The notes under the pieces: generated by a model
What the model saw: only the letters and a program-made list of their open reading frames with translations
What the model was told of the DNA's origin: nothing
Database searches by the model: none
Shown here: positions 35,278 through 44,140 of the stretch, piece by piece
How the letters are laid out: every line of letters starts with the position of its first letter
How positions within the stretch are numbered: position 1 is the first letter of the stretch
Made by a program: the position numbers and the translations under genes
Source of the DNA: Stappia indica
GTDB taxonomy: Bacteria > Pseudomonadota > Alphaproteobacteria > Rhizobiales > Stappiaceae
Length of the DNA stretch: 64,000 nt
Assembly: GCF_009789575.1 (NCBI RefSeq)
Contig: NZ_CP046908.1
Coordinates: 3,997,001 to 4,061,000, forward strand
Direction of reading: 5' to 3'

Positions 35278-36021
35278 ATGGCGGAGCGTGAGCGGCTGGA
35301 TCAGCTTCTGGTGGCGCGCGGGCTTGTCGAAAGCCGTGCCCGCGCCCGCGACGCGATCCTGCGCGGGCACGTGCGGGTCGACGGTACGGCCGTCGACAAG
35401 CCGGGGCAGAAGGTGGCCGTAGGCGCCCGGCTCGACGTGGACGATCCGGCCGGCGGTTACGTTTCCCGCGCTGCGCTGAAGCTGAAGGCCGGGCTTGAGC
35501 ATTTTTCCCTCGATGTTTCCAGCCGGATTGCCCTCGATCTCGGCGCGTCGACCGGCGGCTTCACGCAGGTCCTGCTGGAGGCCGGCGCTCTCAAGGTCCA
35601 TGCCATCGATGTCGGCCACGGGCAGATGCACGCCTCCATCGCGGGCGATCCGCGCGTGGTCAGGCGCGACGGGATCAATGCCCGCGCCTTGACGCTCGAC
35701 GACCTGGACGGCGAGAACCCGGCCGCGGTCGTCTCCGACATGAGCTTCATCTCCCTGCGCCTTGCGCTGCCGCCCGCACTGGACCTTGCGGCGCCGGGCG
35801 CATGCGGGCTGTTTCTGGTGAAGCCGCAATTCGAAGCGGGCCGCGAGGCGGTCGGCAAGGGCGGTCTCGTGGCCCCTGACGTCGGCGAGGAGGTCGCCCG
35901 CGATCTCGCACGCTGGCTGGCCGGTCAGCCTGGCTGGTCCGTCCTCGGCCTGGAACCTTCGCCGATCGCCGGCGGCGACGGCAACCGCGAGTGGCTGCTG
36001 GCCGCACGCAAGGACGGCTGA
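35278..36021 (+). CDS. tlyA: TlyA family rRNA 2'-O-methyltransferase / putative haemolysin
   Basis: TlyA has an N-terminal S4 RNA-binding domain (residues 5-62, RLDQLLVARGLVESRARARDAI) and a FtsJ-like Rossmann methyltransferase. The SAM motif is ALDLGASTGGFTQVLL. The lysine of the catalytic K-D-K-E set is likely in VSRAALKLKAGL, the aspartate in VVSDMSFISL and the next lysine in FLVKPQFEAG. In mycobacteria it methylates 16S and 23S rRNA, but the target here is not determined. Length 247 residues is normal. Confidence 0.93.
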   Translation: MAERERLDQLLVARGLVESRARARDAILRGHVRVDGTAVDKPGQKVAVGARLDVDDPAGGYVSRAALKLKAGLEHFSLDVSSRIALDLGASTGGFTQVLLEAGALKVHAIDVGHGQMHASIAGDPRVVRRDGINARALTLDDLDGENPAAVVSDMSFISLRLALPPALDLAAPGACGLFLVKPQFEAGREAVGKGGLVAPDVGEEVARDLARWLAGQPGWSVLGLEPSPIAGGDGNREWLLAARKDG

Positions 36022-36091
36022 GCGCGTTCCTTTTGGCCACTCTCCCGCATCGCGGCTTGCGCGCGCATCGGCGGCAGAGTAACCGGTGCCC

Positions 36092-37351
36092 ATGACCCAG
36101 GACGCGACACTCGACATCATCGCTCTTGCCCACAAGGGCGAGGGCAGGGCGGACACTCCGGACGGTCCCGTCCATGTTCCCTTCACGCTGCCCGGGGAGA
36201 CCGTACGGGTCCGCCGCGAGGGCACACGTGCCCGGTTGCTGGAGGTGCTGACCTCCTCGCCGGACCGCGTGGAGCCCGCCTGCCCGCATTTCGGCACCTG
36301 CGGGGGCTGCGCGCTGCAGCACATGGATCAGGCCCCAATCCTCGACTGGAAACGCCAGCAGGTCGTCGCAGCATTTGCCGCGCGCGGGCTCGAGGGGCTC
36401 GAACCCCTGGTCGAGCCGACGGTGGATGCAGGCGGGCGCGGCCGTCGCCGTGCCGTCTTTGCTGCGACGCGTGGCGGCGCCCGCATTCTTCTCGGCTTCC
36501 ATGAACGCTCCAGCCACCGGCTCGTCGATGTCTCCCGCTGTCCGGTCTTGGTCCCGGAAATCGTTGAGCTGTTGCCGGTGCTCAAGGCGCTGGCCGCCCG
36601 CGTGATGCCGCGCAAGGGCGAGGTGACGCTGACCGTCCTTGCAACGCCTGCCGGTGCCGATCTGGCGCTTGCCTCGCCGGCGAAGATCGAGCCGCGCGCG
36701 ACGGCGGGCTTGATCGAAGAGGCGATGGCCGCCGGCATCGCCCGCCTGTCGCTCAACGGCGAGGTCCTCGTCGAGGCGCGCGCGCCGGCCATCGACATGG
36801 GCGGTATTCCCCTGATTCCGCCGCCCGGCGCCTTCGTCCAGGCGACGGAAGCGGGAGAGGAGGCGCTGGCCGCGCGCGTGCTGGCCGGCGTGGGCAAGGC
36901 GCGCAAGGTTGCCGATCTCTTCTGTGGCTCGGGCACGTTTGCGCTCCGCCTTGCCCGCAAGGCGACGGTGCGGGCGGTCGAGGGCGAGGCCTCTGCCCTT
37001 GCCGCGCTCGATCGGGCGATGAGGGCCGGCGCGGGCGCGCTGCGAGAGATTCGCGCCGAGCGACGGGACCTCTTCCGCAATCCGCTGACCGCCGTGGAAC
37101 TCGACGACTACGGCCGCGGCATGGAGGCGGTCGTGTTCGACCCGCCGCGTGCCGGCGCCGAGGCGCAGGCGAAGGAGCTTGCCCGCTCGAAGGTGCCGAC
37201 GGTGGTCGCTGTTTCCTGCAATCCGGGGACGCTGGCGCGCGACTTGCGCATCCTCGTCGATGGCGGCTACCGGATCTCGTCGGTCCTGCCGGTGGATCAG
37301 TTCCGCTTTTCGCCCCATATTGAGGTTGTCGCGGTCCTGTCGCGCGGCTGA
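36092..37351 (+). CDS. TrmA/RlmD-type class I SAM RNA methyltransferase
   Basis: This 419-residue RNA (uracil-5-)methyltransferase starts with a TRAM-like RNA-binding domain (residues 1-55). Iron-sulphur cysteines C64, C70 and C73 occur in PACPHFGTCGGCALQHM and a fourth in SRCPVLV. The methyltransferase domain has ADLFCGSGTFALRLA and VFDPPRAGAEAQA. The catalytic cysteine is in VSCNPGTLARDL. It modifies U in tRNA or 23S rRNA, but the exact site is unknown. It is the usual neighbour of tlyA in Rhizobiales. The ATG at 36092 is preferred over a GTG at 36086. Confidence 0.92.
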   Translation: MTQDATLDIIALAHKGEGRADTPDGPVHVPFTLPGETVRVRREGTRARLLEVLTSSPDRVEPACPHFGTCGGCALQHMDQAPILDWKRQQVVAAFAARGLEGLEPLVEPTVDAGGRGRRRAVFAATRGGARILLGFHERSSHRLVDVSRCPVLVPEIVELLPVLKALAARVMPRKGEVTLTVLATPAGADLALASPAKIEPRATAGLIEEAMAAGIARLSLNGEVLVEARAPAIDMGGIPLIPPPGAFVQATEAGEEALAARVLAGVGKARKVADLFCGSGTFALRLARKATVRAVEGEASALAALDRAMRAGAGALREIRAERRDLFRNPLTAVELDDYGRGMEAVVFDPPRAGAEAQAKELARSKVPTVVAVSCNPGTLARDLRILVDGGYRISSVLPVDQFRFSPHIEVVAVLSRG

Positions 37352-37394
37352 GCAAGCCGTCGCGGCGACCCGGGTCGAAAGACAGGAGAGCGCC

Positions 37395-38525
37395 ATGGCG
37401 GAAACGAGCCTTGCCGGACTTGCCTTCAACTGGGGCCGGAGGGCGCGCTATGCCGCCCGCCAGGGCTCCCGCGTCGCCTGGTTCGCGGTCCACGGCGAGC
37501 TCGCCCAGTCGATCTCGCGCCGCATCGTCAGGTCAGCGCGTGACGACAGCAAGCCTGATCCGAAGCAGCCCGGCGGCGAGGAAAGCGGAGCCGCGCGCCG
37601 CCGGACCATATCGACACCGGACCTGCGGCGCCTCTTGTCACAGATTGCGGGGCTGTTCGCGCGAGACCTCGCCAATGTCGAGGCCGGACACTATCCCATG
37701 CCAGAGGGCGAGTTCGGCAGCCCGCGCACCTTCCTCGACCTCAGCCGGCGGTTTCTTGCCGATGTGCCGAAGGTTGCCCGGCGGCGCGTTGCCGGCGGCC
37801 ATCAGGAAGTCTATGAGGCCACCCGCGAGGGCGCGTCCGGACTCCCGCGCTACTACCGGCAGAACTTCCACTTCCAGAGCGAAGGCTGGTTGTCGCGCGA
37901 CAGCGCCCGCATCTACGACTTCCAGGTCGAGGTGCTGTTCAAGGGCGCGAGCGCGGCGATGCGGCGGCAGGGGCTGGTGCATCTGTCGCAGCTGGTGCGC
38001 CGGAAGGATCAGCGCGAGATCGCCTATGCCGACATCGCCTGCGGGACGGGCGGGCTGCTGGCGCCGGCCCTTGCTGCCTTCCCGCGGCTTCGCGGCGTAG
38101 GCGTCGACCTGTCATTGCCGTATCTGGAGCATGCGCGCGAGATATTGCCGCAAGCCCGGTCGCGGAGAGCGGGTTTCGTCAATGCCAATGCCGAAAGCCT
38201 GCCCTTTGCCGATGCCAGCCTCGATGCGGTGTCCTGCGTCTACCTGTTCCACGAACTGCCGCCGAAGATCCGCCGCGTGGTCGCTCGCGAGCTTGGCCGG
38301 GTGCTGAAACCGGGCGGGCGGCTGATCTTCATCGACAGCCTGCAGCGTGGCGACCTGCCGGAGAACGACGGGTTGCTGGAGCTGTTTCCCGACCTCTTCC
38401 ACGAGCCGTATTATCGCAGCTATCTGGAAGAGGATCTCGACGCCTTGTTCGAAGCAGGCGGGCTGCATCGGGCCGAACTGTCGGCGGCCTTCCTGTCGCG
38501 CATCGCGCTTTATACCAAGGAATAG
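37395..38525 (+). CDS. Class I SAM-dependent methyltransferase
   Basis: This 376-residue protein has a class I methyltransferase domain in its second half: YADIACGTGGLLAPAL (motif I), GVDLSLPYLEHA, and VSCVYLFHELPP followed by LGRVLKPGGRLIFIDSLQ. The N-terminal 190 residues contain YRQNFHFQSEGWLS and a helical region, with no membrane span. Substrate is unknown; the layout resembles ubiquinone/menaquinone or lipid methyltransferases. The ATG at 37395 has AGGAGAG eight bases upstream. The gene follows the TrmA-like gene by 43 bp. Confidence 0.84.
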   Translation: MAETSLAGLAFNWGRRARYAARQGSRVAWFAVHGELAQSISRRIVRSARDDSKPDPKQPGGEESGAARRRTISTPDLRRLLSQIAGLFARDLANVEAGHYPMPEGEFGSPRTFLDLSRRFLADVPKVARRRVAGGHQEVYEATREGASGLPRYYRQNFHFQSEGWLSRDSARIYDFQVEVLFKGASAAMRRQGLVHLSQLVRRKDQREIAYADIACGTGGLLAPALAAFPRLRGVGVDLSLPYLEHAREILPQARSRRAGFVNANAESLPFADASLDAVSCVYLFHELPPKIRRVVARELGRVLKPGGRLIFIDSLQRGDLPENDGLLELFPDLFHEPYYRSYLEEDLDALFEAGGLHRAELSAAFLSRIALYTKE

Positions 38526-38537
38526 CGGGCTGCAGCT

Positions 38538-38792
38538 TCAGTCGACGTCGAGCGGGGCGGTTCCGGTGGCGCTGCCATCCTCGGCCAGCTGGATGCGCTC
38601 GACCTTGGCTTCCGCCGCCTTCAGCAGCTTGTCGCAGTGGCGGCGCAGCAGGTCGCCGCGCGAATAGAGCTTGATGCTCTCTTCCAGCGGGACGTCGCCG
38701 CGCTCGAGCCGACCGACGATCTCCTCAAGTTCCTTCAGGGCAACCTCGAAGGCGAGCGCCTCGATCGCCGGGTCGATATCCTCTCGGGCCAC
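38538..38792 (-). CDS. xseB: Exodeoxyribonuclease VII small subunit
   Basis: XseB is the small subunit of exonuclease VII, which degrades single-stranded DNA. The 84-residue protein contains the characteristic [22 protein letters not shown] in parts and [24 protein letters not shown]. The large subunit xseA is not in the window. The gene is convergent with the methyltransferase, 12 bp between stops. Confidence 0.95.
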   Translation of the reverse strand: MAREDIDPAIEALAFEVALKELEEIVGRLERGDVPLEESIKLYSRGDLLRRHCDKLLKAAEAKVERIQLAEDGSATGTAPLDVD

Positions 38793-38899
38793 GCGTCGGC
38801 TCCTGCTTGCTGCCTCGTTTGGAGTGCCAACCTACAGGGCGCCCCGGTGCCGGGCAAGGCAGCCGGCGCTTCCCCGGCCGCAGCCTGTGGACGGGGGCG

Positions 38900-39829
38900 T
38901 CACGCCTTCATCAGCGTCATGATATGGGCAGCGGTCGAGCGGGCAAGGCCCTCCAGGTCGTAGCCGCCTTCCAGGACGGACACGACACGGCCGCCGCATT
39001 GACGGTCGGCGATCTCCATCAGCTTCATCGTCGCCCAGGCAAAATCCGCTTCGACCAGGTTCAGCCCGCCGAGCGGGTCGCGGGTGTGGGCGTCGAATCC
39101 GGCGGAGATGATCACCAGGTCCGGCTGGAAGGTCTCGACTCGCGGCAGGATCGCAAGATCCATCGCCTCGCGAAACTCCTCGCCGCCGTCACCGGCCGCC
39201 AGCGGTGCGTTGACGATCGTGTCGGCTTCGCCGCGCTCGCTCGCCGCGCCTGAGCCCGGATAAAGCGGCATCTGGTGGGTGGAGCAGTACATGACTGTCG
39301 GGTCGGACCAGAAGATGTCCTGGGTGCCGTTGCCGTGATGCACGTCGAAATCGATGATCGCGACGCGCTCGGCACCGTGCTCCTGCTGGGCGTGCCGCGC
39401 CGCCACGGCGGCATTGTTGAACAGGCAGAAGCCCATGGCGCGCGCGGTTTCCGCATGGTGTCCGGGGGGGCGCGAGGCGGAGAAGGCATTGCCCACCTTG
39501 CCGCTCATCACCTCGTCCACCGCCTGGCAGGCGCCGCCCACGCCGCGCATCGCGGCCTCCCACGTGCCGGGCGACATGGTCGTATCGGCATCGACGCGCA
39601 CCAGCCCGTCCTGCGGCGCCATCGTGTGCAGCATGTCGATATAGGAAGAGGGATGCACCCGTGCGATGTCCTGGATCCGCCCCATCGGCGCGACTTCGCG
39701 CTGCAGCGTCTGGAAGCGCTCGTGCTCCAGGATGCGGTCGATGGCACGGAGTCTGTCGGGACGTTCGGGATGCCCGACCGGGGTGAGGTGGTCGAGATAG
39801 GCGGAGTGATGCAGGTAGAGGGTTGCCAA
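38900..39829 (-). CDS. Class II histone-deacetylase-like amidohydrolase
   Basis: A zinc-dependent deacetylase-fold enzyme of 309 residues, related to class II histone deacetylases and bacterial acetylpolyamine amidohydrolases. Motifs are RPPGHHAETARAMGFC, the zinc ligands in DFDVHHGNGTQDIF and SAGFDAHTRDPLGG, and VLEGGYDLEGLA at the end. In bacteria likely substrates are acetylated polyamines or other small acyl amides, not histones. A polyamine-type importer lies at 54 kb. The TTG at 39829 (reading as ATLYLHHSAYLDH) has a clear AAGGAAA upstream and fits the family start; an ATG at 39874 would add 15 residues. Confidence 0.87.
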   Translation of the reverse strand: MATLYLHHSAYLDHLTPVGHPERPDRLRAIDRILEHERFQTLQREVAPMGRIQDIARVHPSSYIDMLHTMAPQDGLVRVDADTTMSPGTWEAAMRGVGGACQAVDEVMSGKVGNAFSASRPPGHHAETARAMGFCLFNNAAVAARHAQQEHGAERVAIIDFDVHHGNGTQDIFWSDPTVMYCSTHQMPLYPGSGAASERGEADTIVNAPLAAGDGGEEFREAMDLAILPRVETFQPDLVIISAGFDAHTRDPLGGLNLVEADFAWATMKLMEIADRQCGGRVVSVLEGGYDLEGLARSTAAHIMTLMKA

Positions 39830-40270
39830 GGGCGTTTCCTTGCTTGGGCCGTTTGCGGGCGCTTGGTAGCTCATCTGACCGGCCGCAGCGGGGCGTGTCA
39901 ATGAGCCAAAGGCAAGGGAACAGCGGTGACGCAGACGGCGTCTGGCGGGCTGCGGACAAAAGAAAGCCGGGGCGGCTCGAAAGTGCCGGCCCCGGAGAGA
40001 GGTGCGGGCGCGCTAAGGCCCGTAGGGGAGGTCCGCTGCATCGCCTGTGAAGGCAATGATAATACTAATTGATTCGTAGCCGTTTCAGAAGGTGGAATAT
40101 GCCGAAAAGTGAAAAGCTACTTGATAAAAGGTTCTCGCCCGCAAGATGCCGACAATTTTTCAGTGTAAGAAATGACAGTGTCTCAAGTTGAATTTTGCGT
40201 CATCTTTCAATGACGCTGCGTTATCGGATGGCCGATGCAAAGCCCGTGTCGCCAGTCGACGAGGGTGTCG
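39830..40270. other. Intergenic region with AT-rich core, no gene seen
   Basis: Between the deacetylase-like gene and the sua5 stop there is an AT-rich segment (about 40050-40200). A GC-rich imperfect hairpin around CCGGGGC/GCCCCGG lies near 39967-40001, and a 7-bp hairpin GCGTCAT-ATGACGC at 40197-40216 just before the sua5 end may terminate that transcript weakly. A frame starting at 39901 codes for basic low-complexity sequence and is unconvincing. Confidence 0.4.
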
Positions 40271-41263
40271 TCAGCCGCGGGGAGCTGCCGCACGGCGCAG
40301 CCGGTCGTTGATCGCCTCGCCTAGTCCCGTCTCGGGAACAGGCATGGCGGCAATGCGCGCAACGCCATCGGCGTCCAACCGGCGCATGGCCGTGAAGAGA
40401 TTTGCCGCGGCTTCCTGCAGGTCGCCGCTCTCGCTCATCTGTGCGATGGCGGATGCGCGCTCTGCACCGGCAGGCAGGGGCGTTCCGAAGGCGAGCAGGG
40501 CCTCTCCGGGCTCCACATGGGCGGCATTGAGCCTGAGGCCGGCGCGCGGGGCATAGTGCGATGTCAGCATGCCCGGTGCCTCTGGCGCCGCTCTCGCCGA
40601 CTGCGCAGGGGCGGCGAGCCTTTCTCCGAGCACCGCCTCGATCTCCTCGCGCGCGATACCGCCGGGCCGCAGCAGCGTTGCCCGGTTGCCGGCAAGGCCG
40701 ATGATGGTGGATTCCAGGCCCACCGGCGTCGGGCCGGCGTCGATCAGCAGGGCGAGATGCTCGCCAAGATCGCCGGCGACAGCATCCGCCGTGGTGCCGC
40801 TGATGCGGCCCGAGCGGTTGGCGCTGGGCGCTGCGATGGGCCGGCCGCAGGCCTGCGAGAGCTCGCGCATGATGGCCGCAGCAGGCACCCGCAAGGCTAT
40901 GGTGTCGAGGCCGGCGGTCGCGAGATCGCAGACCGGGCCGCCCGGGCGCTTCGGTACGACCATCGTCAGCGGTCCGGGCCAGAAGGCGGCCGCCAGCTTC
41001 CTTGCGCGCTCGTCAAGAATGCCGTGGTGCTCGGCAGCCTCGCTGGAGGCGACATGGGCGATCAGCGGGTTGAAGCTTGGGCGCCCCTTGGCAGCGTAGA
41101 TCGCAGCGCAGGCATGCGCGTTGGTGGCATCGGCTGCGAGCCCGTAGACGGTTTCCGTCGGCACCGCCACCAGCCGTCCGGCGAGGATGTCGGCAACGGC
41201 GGCGCCGAACTCCGGCGTATCGCGCCAGTCGGTTCCCTGCGGATCGATCTGCCAGCGCCGCAT
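40271..41263 (-). CDS. L-threonylcarbamoyladenylate synthase (Sua5/YrdC)
   Basis: Sua5 makes threonylcarbamoyl-AMP from threonine, bicarbonate and ATP for the t6A37 modification of ANN-decoding tRNAs. The 330 residues comprise a YrdC domain (VPTETVYGLAADA, AKGRPSFNPL, and the SxN motif in APSANRSGRISGTTA) plus a C-terminal Sua5 domain after a linker containing LTSHYAPRA, the segment that closes the active site. The ATG at 41263 has AGGAAAA upstream. The gene stands alone and diverges from the acyl-CoA dehydrogenase operon. Confidence 0.94.
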   Translation of the reverse strand: MRRWQIDPQGTDWRDTPEFGAAVADILAGRLVAVPTETVYGLAADATNAHACAAIYAAKGRPSFNPLIAHVASSEAAEHHGILDERARKLAAAFWPGPLTMVVPKRPGGPVCDLATAGLDTIALRVPAAAIMRELSQACGRPIAAPSANRSGRISGTTADAVAGDLGEHLALLIDAGPTPVGLESTIIGLAGNRATLLRPGGIAREEIEAVLGERLAAPAQSARAAPEAPGMLTSHYAPRAGLRLNAAHVEPGEALLAFGTPLPAGAERASAIAQMSESGDLQEAAANLFTAMRRLDADGVARIAAMPVPETGLGEAINDRLRRAAAPRG

Positions 41264-41433
41264 GTCCGTTTTCCTGCTTCCCAAAGTGCCGTTTGGAGAC
41301 CCGGTCGGTTTTCGCCACGTCACGTGTTGACGTTTACGTTAGCCGCAGCCATCCTCGCGCCCGAAATGATGCCGGGCGGTTCTGCGGCCTTAGCCGTCTT
41401 TCGTCAAGCGCCGGCCTGTCAAGGGAGTGAGAC

Positions 41434-43203
41434 ATGTACCGTGCCCCCGTATCGGAGATCGCCTTCACGCTGAAGCAGGTGGCGGGACTGGGAGAGGTTC
41501 TGGCCCATCAGCAGCATGGCGAGGTGACCGACGATCTGGTGGACGCGATTCTGGAGGAAGCCGGCCGTTTTGCTGCCGAGGAGATCGCCCCGCTGAATGT
41601 CGTCGGCGACCGGCAGGGCGCCCGCCTTGAGAACGGCGTGGTGACGATGCCCGACGGCTGGCGCGACACCTACAGGGCGTGGATCGACGGCGGCTGGAAC
41701 GCCTTGACCGGCGCGCCTGAATTCGGTGGGCAGGACCTGCCCACCATGCTCCACGCCGCGGCGCTGGAAATGTGGAACTCGGCCTCCATGGCCTTCGCCC
41801 TCGGTCCGACCCTGACCATGGGCGCTGTCGAGGCGCTGGAAAAGCATGCAAGCAAGGACCTGCAGGAGACCTATCTCGCCAAGCTGATCTCCGGCGAGTG
41901 GATGGGCACGATGAACCTGACGGAGCCGCAGGCCGGCTCTGACCTCAATGCCCTGCGAGCCCGTGCCGAGCGCGCCGACGACGGCACCTATCGCATCTTC
42001 GGCCAGAAGATCTTCATCACCTATGGCGAACACGACTTCACCGACAACATCGTCCATCTGGTGCTGGCCCGGTTGCCGGATGCGCCGGCCGGTACGCGCG
42101 GCATCTCGCTGTTCCTGGTGCCGAAGTTTCTGGTCAATGCCGACGGGTCGCTGGGCGCGCGCAACGATCTGCGCTGTGCCGGTATCGAGCACAAGCTGGG
42201 CATCCATGCCTCGCCGACCTGCACCATGGCCTATGGCGACAATGACGGTGCCATCGGTTGGCTGATCGGCGAGGAGAACCGCGGCCTTGCCTGCATGTTC
42301 ACGATGATGAACAACGCGCGCCTTGCCGTCGGGATCCAGGGGCTCGGCGTTGCCGAACGCGCCACCCAGCAGGCGCTGACCTACGCGCTGGACCGGCGGC
42401 AGGGCCGGGCGGCCGGTCAGACCGGCGAGGGCATGAGCCCGATTGCCGCACATCCCGACATCCGCCGCACCCTGCTGGACATGCAGGCCTGGACGCAGGT
42501 TGCCCGGGCGATCTGCTACGCCAATGCCCATGCCATCGACATGGCGCGGCTGGCTGGCGACGATGCCGCGCGCAGCCATTGGAGCGAGCGGGCGGCCACG
42601 CTGACCCCGCTTGCCAAGTCCTTCGCGACGGATATCGGCGTCGAGGTCGCCTCCCTCGGCGTGCAGGTGCATGGCGGCATGGGCTTCATCGAGGAAACCG
42701 GGGCGGCCCAGCACTATCGCGACGCGCGCATCGCCCCGATCTATGAGGGCACCAACGGTATCCAGGCCATCGACCTGGTGATCCGCAAGCTGCCGCTGTC
42801 CGGCGGCGAACAGTTTCGCGGCCTGATCGGCGAGCTGTCTGCAGTAGCTGAAGCCGCGCGCGAGGCCGGCGGAGAGTTTGCAGATGCCGGTGATCGCCTG
42901 GCCAGGGCGCTGGCGAGCCTGTCGGACGCGACGGAGTGGATGCTGGCTGCGCTCGCCGACGGCCGCCAGCAGGAGGCGCTGGCCGGTGCCACCCCGTTCC
43001 TGCGCCTGTTCGGCATCGCCTATGGCGGCGCCATGCTGCTCAAGGGTGCGCTTGCCGGGCGCGGCGATGCATCGCCCGACGCGGCCCGCAGGCTGCTGCT
43101 GGCCCGCTATTTCGCCTCGGCGCGTCTCGCGGAGACCGCCTCGCTCAAGGAGCAGGTCGTCTCGGCCGCCGCTGCCGTGCTCGACTACGATCCGCTGGCC
43201 TGA
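41434..43203 (+). CDS. Acyl-CoA dehydrogenase, long C-terminal-domain type
   Basis: This 589-residue FAD acyl-CoA dehydrogenase is of the extended type with an extra C-terminal helical domain (family that includes DmdC and FadE-like enzymes). Key parts are TMNLTEPQAGSDL, KIFITYGEHDF, IQGLGVAERATQQALTYAL and the catalytic glutamate in PIYEGTNGIQAID. It forms an alpha,beta-double bond in an acyl-CoA; the chain type is not decidable. DmdC, from DMSP demethylation, belongs to the same group, but so do many fatty-acid enzymes. A crotonase gene follows by 21 bp, indicating an operon. Confidence 0.92.
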   Translation: MYRAPVSEIAFTLKQVAGLGEVLAHQQHGEVTDDLVDAILEEAGRFAAEEIAPLNVVGDRQGARLENGVVTMPDGWRDTYRAWIDGGWNALTGAPEFGGQDLPTMLHAAALEMWNSASMAFALGPTLTMGAVEALEKHASKDLQETYLAKLISGEWMGTMNLTEPQAGSDLNALRARAERADDGTYRIFGQKIFITYGEHDFTDNIVHLVLARLPDAPAGTRGISLFLVPKFLVNADGSLGARNDLRCAGIEHKLGIHASPTCTMAYGDNDGAIGWLIGEENRGLACMFTMMNNARLAVGIQGLGVAERATQQALTYALDRRQGRAAGQTGEGMSPIAAHPDIRRTLLDMQAWTQVARAICYANAHAIDMARLAGDDAARSHWSERAATLTPLAKSFATDIGVEVASLGVQVHGGMGFIEETGAAQHYRDARIAPIYEGTNGIQAIDLVIRKLPLSGGEQFRGLIGELSAVAEAAREAGGEFADAGDRLARALASLSDATEWMLAALADGRQQEALAGATPFLRLFGIAYGGAMLLKGALAGRGDASPDAARRLLLARYFASARLAETASLKEQVVSAAAAVLDYDPLA

Positions 43204-43224
43204 GTGCGGAGTGGGGAGAGCGCG

Positions 43225-43968
43225 ATGATCGAGATCGAGACAAGCGGGGGCGTCCAGCGCATCCGGCTGAACCGGCCGGACAAGAAGAACGCGCTGACTG
43301 GCGAGATGTATGCAGCGCTTGCCGAGGCGCTGGAGCGGCCGGGCGACGGCGTGCGCGCGCATCTGCTAAGCGGCGTACCCGGCGCTTTCACGGCCGGCAA
43401 CGACATTGGCGACTTTCTCGCCATGGCCGAGGGAGGAATGCAGGAGACGCCGGTGGTGCGGTTCCTGCGAGCCCTGGCCCACTGCGAGACCCCCATCGTG
43501 GCTGCGGTCGACGGCCTTGCCATCGGCATCGGCACGACGCTGTTGTTCCACTGCGACATGGTGATTGCGAGCCGGCGTTCGGTGTTCCGCACGCCGTTCC
43601 TCGATCTCGGCCTTGTGCCGGAAGCGGGAGCTAGCCTGCTGGCGCCGCGCACCATGGGGCACGCACGGGCGTTCGAGCTGCTGTGCCTTGGCGAGCCGTT
43701 CGATGCGGCGCGGGCGCAGGCCGCAGGCTTCGTCAATCACGTCGTGGCAGAGGACGAGGTCGAGGCACGCGCCCTTGCCGCTGCCAGCGCCATCGCGGCC
43801 AAGCCGGCGGAGGCCATGCGCCTGTCCCGCGCCCTGCTGTGGGGGGATCGCGCGGAACTGCGCAGCCGGATGGAGGAGGAGATCCGGCTCTTTACCGAAC
43901 GTCTTGCCTCCGAGGAGGCGAAGGCTGCCTTCACGGCCTTCATGGCGCGCTCGCGAAAGGGCAGCTGA
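43225..43968 (+). CDS. Crotonase-fold enoyl-CoA hydratase/isomerase family protein
   Basis: This 247-residue crotonase has the oxyanion-hole segment GAFTAGNDIGDFL and the second loop AVDGLAIGIGTTLLFHCDMV. The two glutamates of true enoyl-CoA hydratase appear to be absent: GGGCELA is replaced by GIGTTLL, and the second position reads FRTPFLDLGLVPEAG. The glutamate in VPEAGAS is where delta3,delta2-enoyl-CoA isomerases keep their acid. I therefore favour an isomerase-type reaction. GGGGAGAG precedes the ATG at 43225. It is likely cotranscribed with the dehydrogenase. Confidence 0.85.
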   Translation: MIEIETSGGVQRIRLNRPDKKNALTGEMYAALAEALERPGDGVRAHLLSGVPGAFTAGNDIGDFLAMAEGGMQETPVVRFLRALAHCETPIVAAVDGLAIGIGTTLLFHCDMVIASRRSVFRTPFLDLGLVPEAGASLLAPRTMGHARAFELLCLGEPFDAARAQAAGFVNHVVAEDEVEARALAAASAIAAKPAEAMRLSRALLWGDRAELRSRMEEEIRLFTERLASEEAKAAFTAFMARSRKGS

Positions 43969-44000
43969 CGGGGAAGGCGGGGGGCGGCGGCGACGGGCTG

Positions 44001-44132
44001 CTACCAGCCCACCGCCTTCCAGAAGAGGGCTCCGAGAAACGCGCCTGCGCAGAGCGCGAAGGCCAGCCAGCGCAGCACCGGGTTCTCGCGCTTGCGCGGT
44101 TCGCCTCGAGCCGGCGGTGGATCTTCAGCCAT
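44001..44132 (-). CDS. 43-residue single-span membrane protein
   Basis: This tiny gene follows the DnaJ-type gene by 8 bp on the minus strand. The product begins MAEDPPPARGEPRKRENPV, followed by a transmembrane segment (LRWLAFALCAGAFLGALFW) and ends KAVGW. A GAGG about 6 bases upstream of the ATG supports translation. Its type (short basic-Pro N-terminus and one helix) is common among small alphaproteobacterial membrane proteins, but I know no function. Confidence 0.6.
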   Translation of the reverse strand: MAEDPPPARGEPRKRENPVLRWLAFALCAGAFLGALFWKAVGW

Positions 44133-44140
44133 CGCGGGCC

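Noticed and set aside
39901-40050. Possible small gene in the gap between the deacetylase-like gene and sua5
   Set aside because: Low-complexity basic translation, no ribosome-binding site, and no conserved-looking segment.
40057-40080. Fur-box-like sequence AATGATAATACTAATTGATTC
   Set aside because: Only partial resemblance; no iron-related gene next to it and no symmetric partner half.
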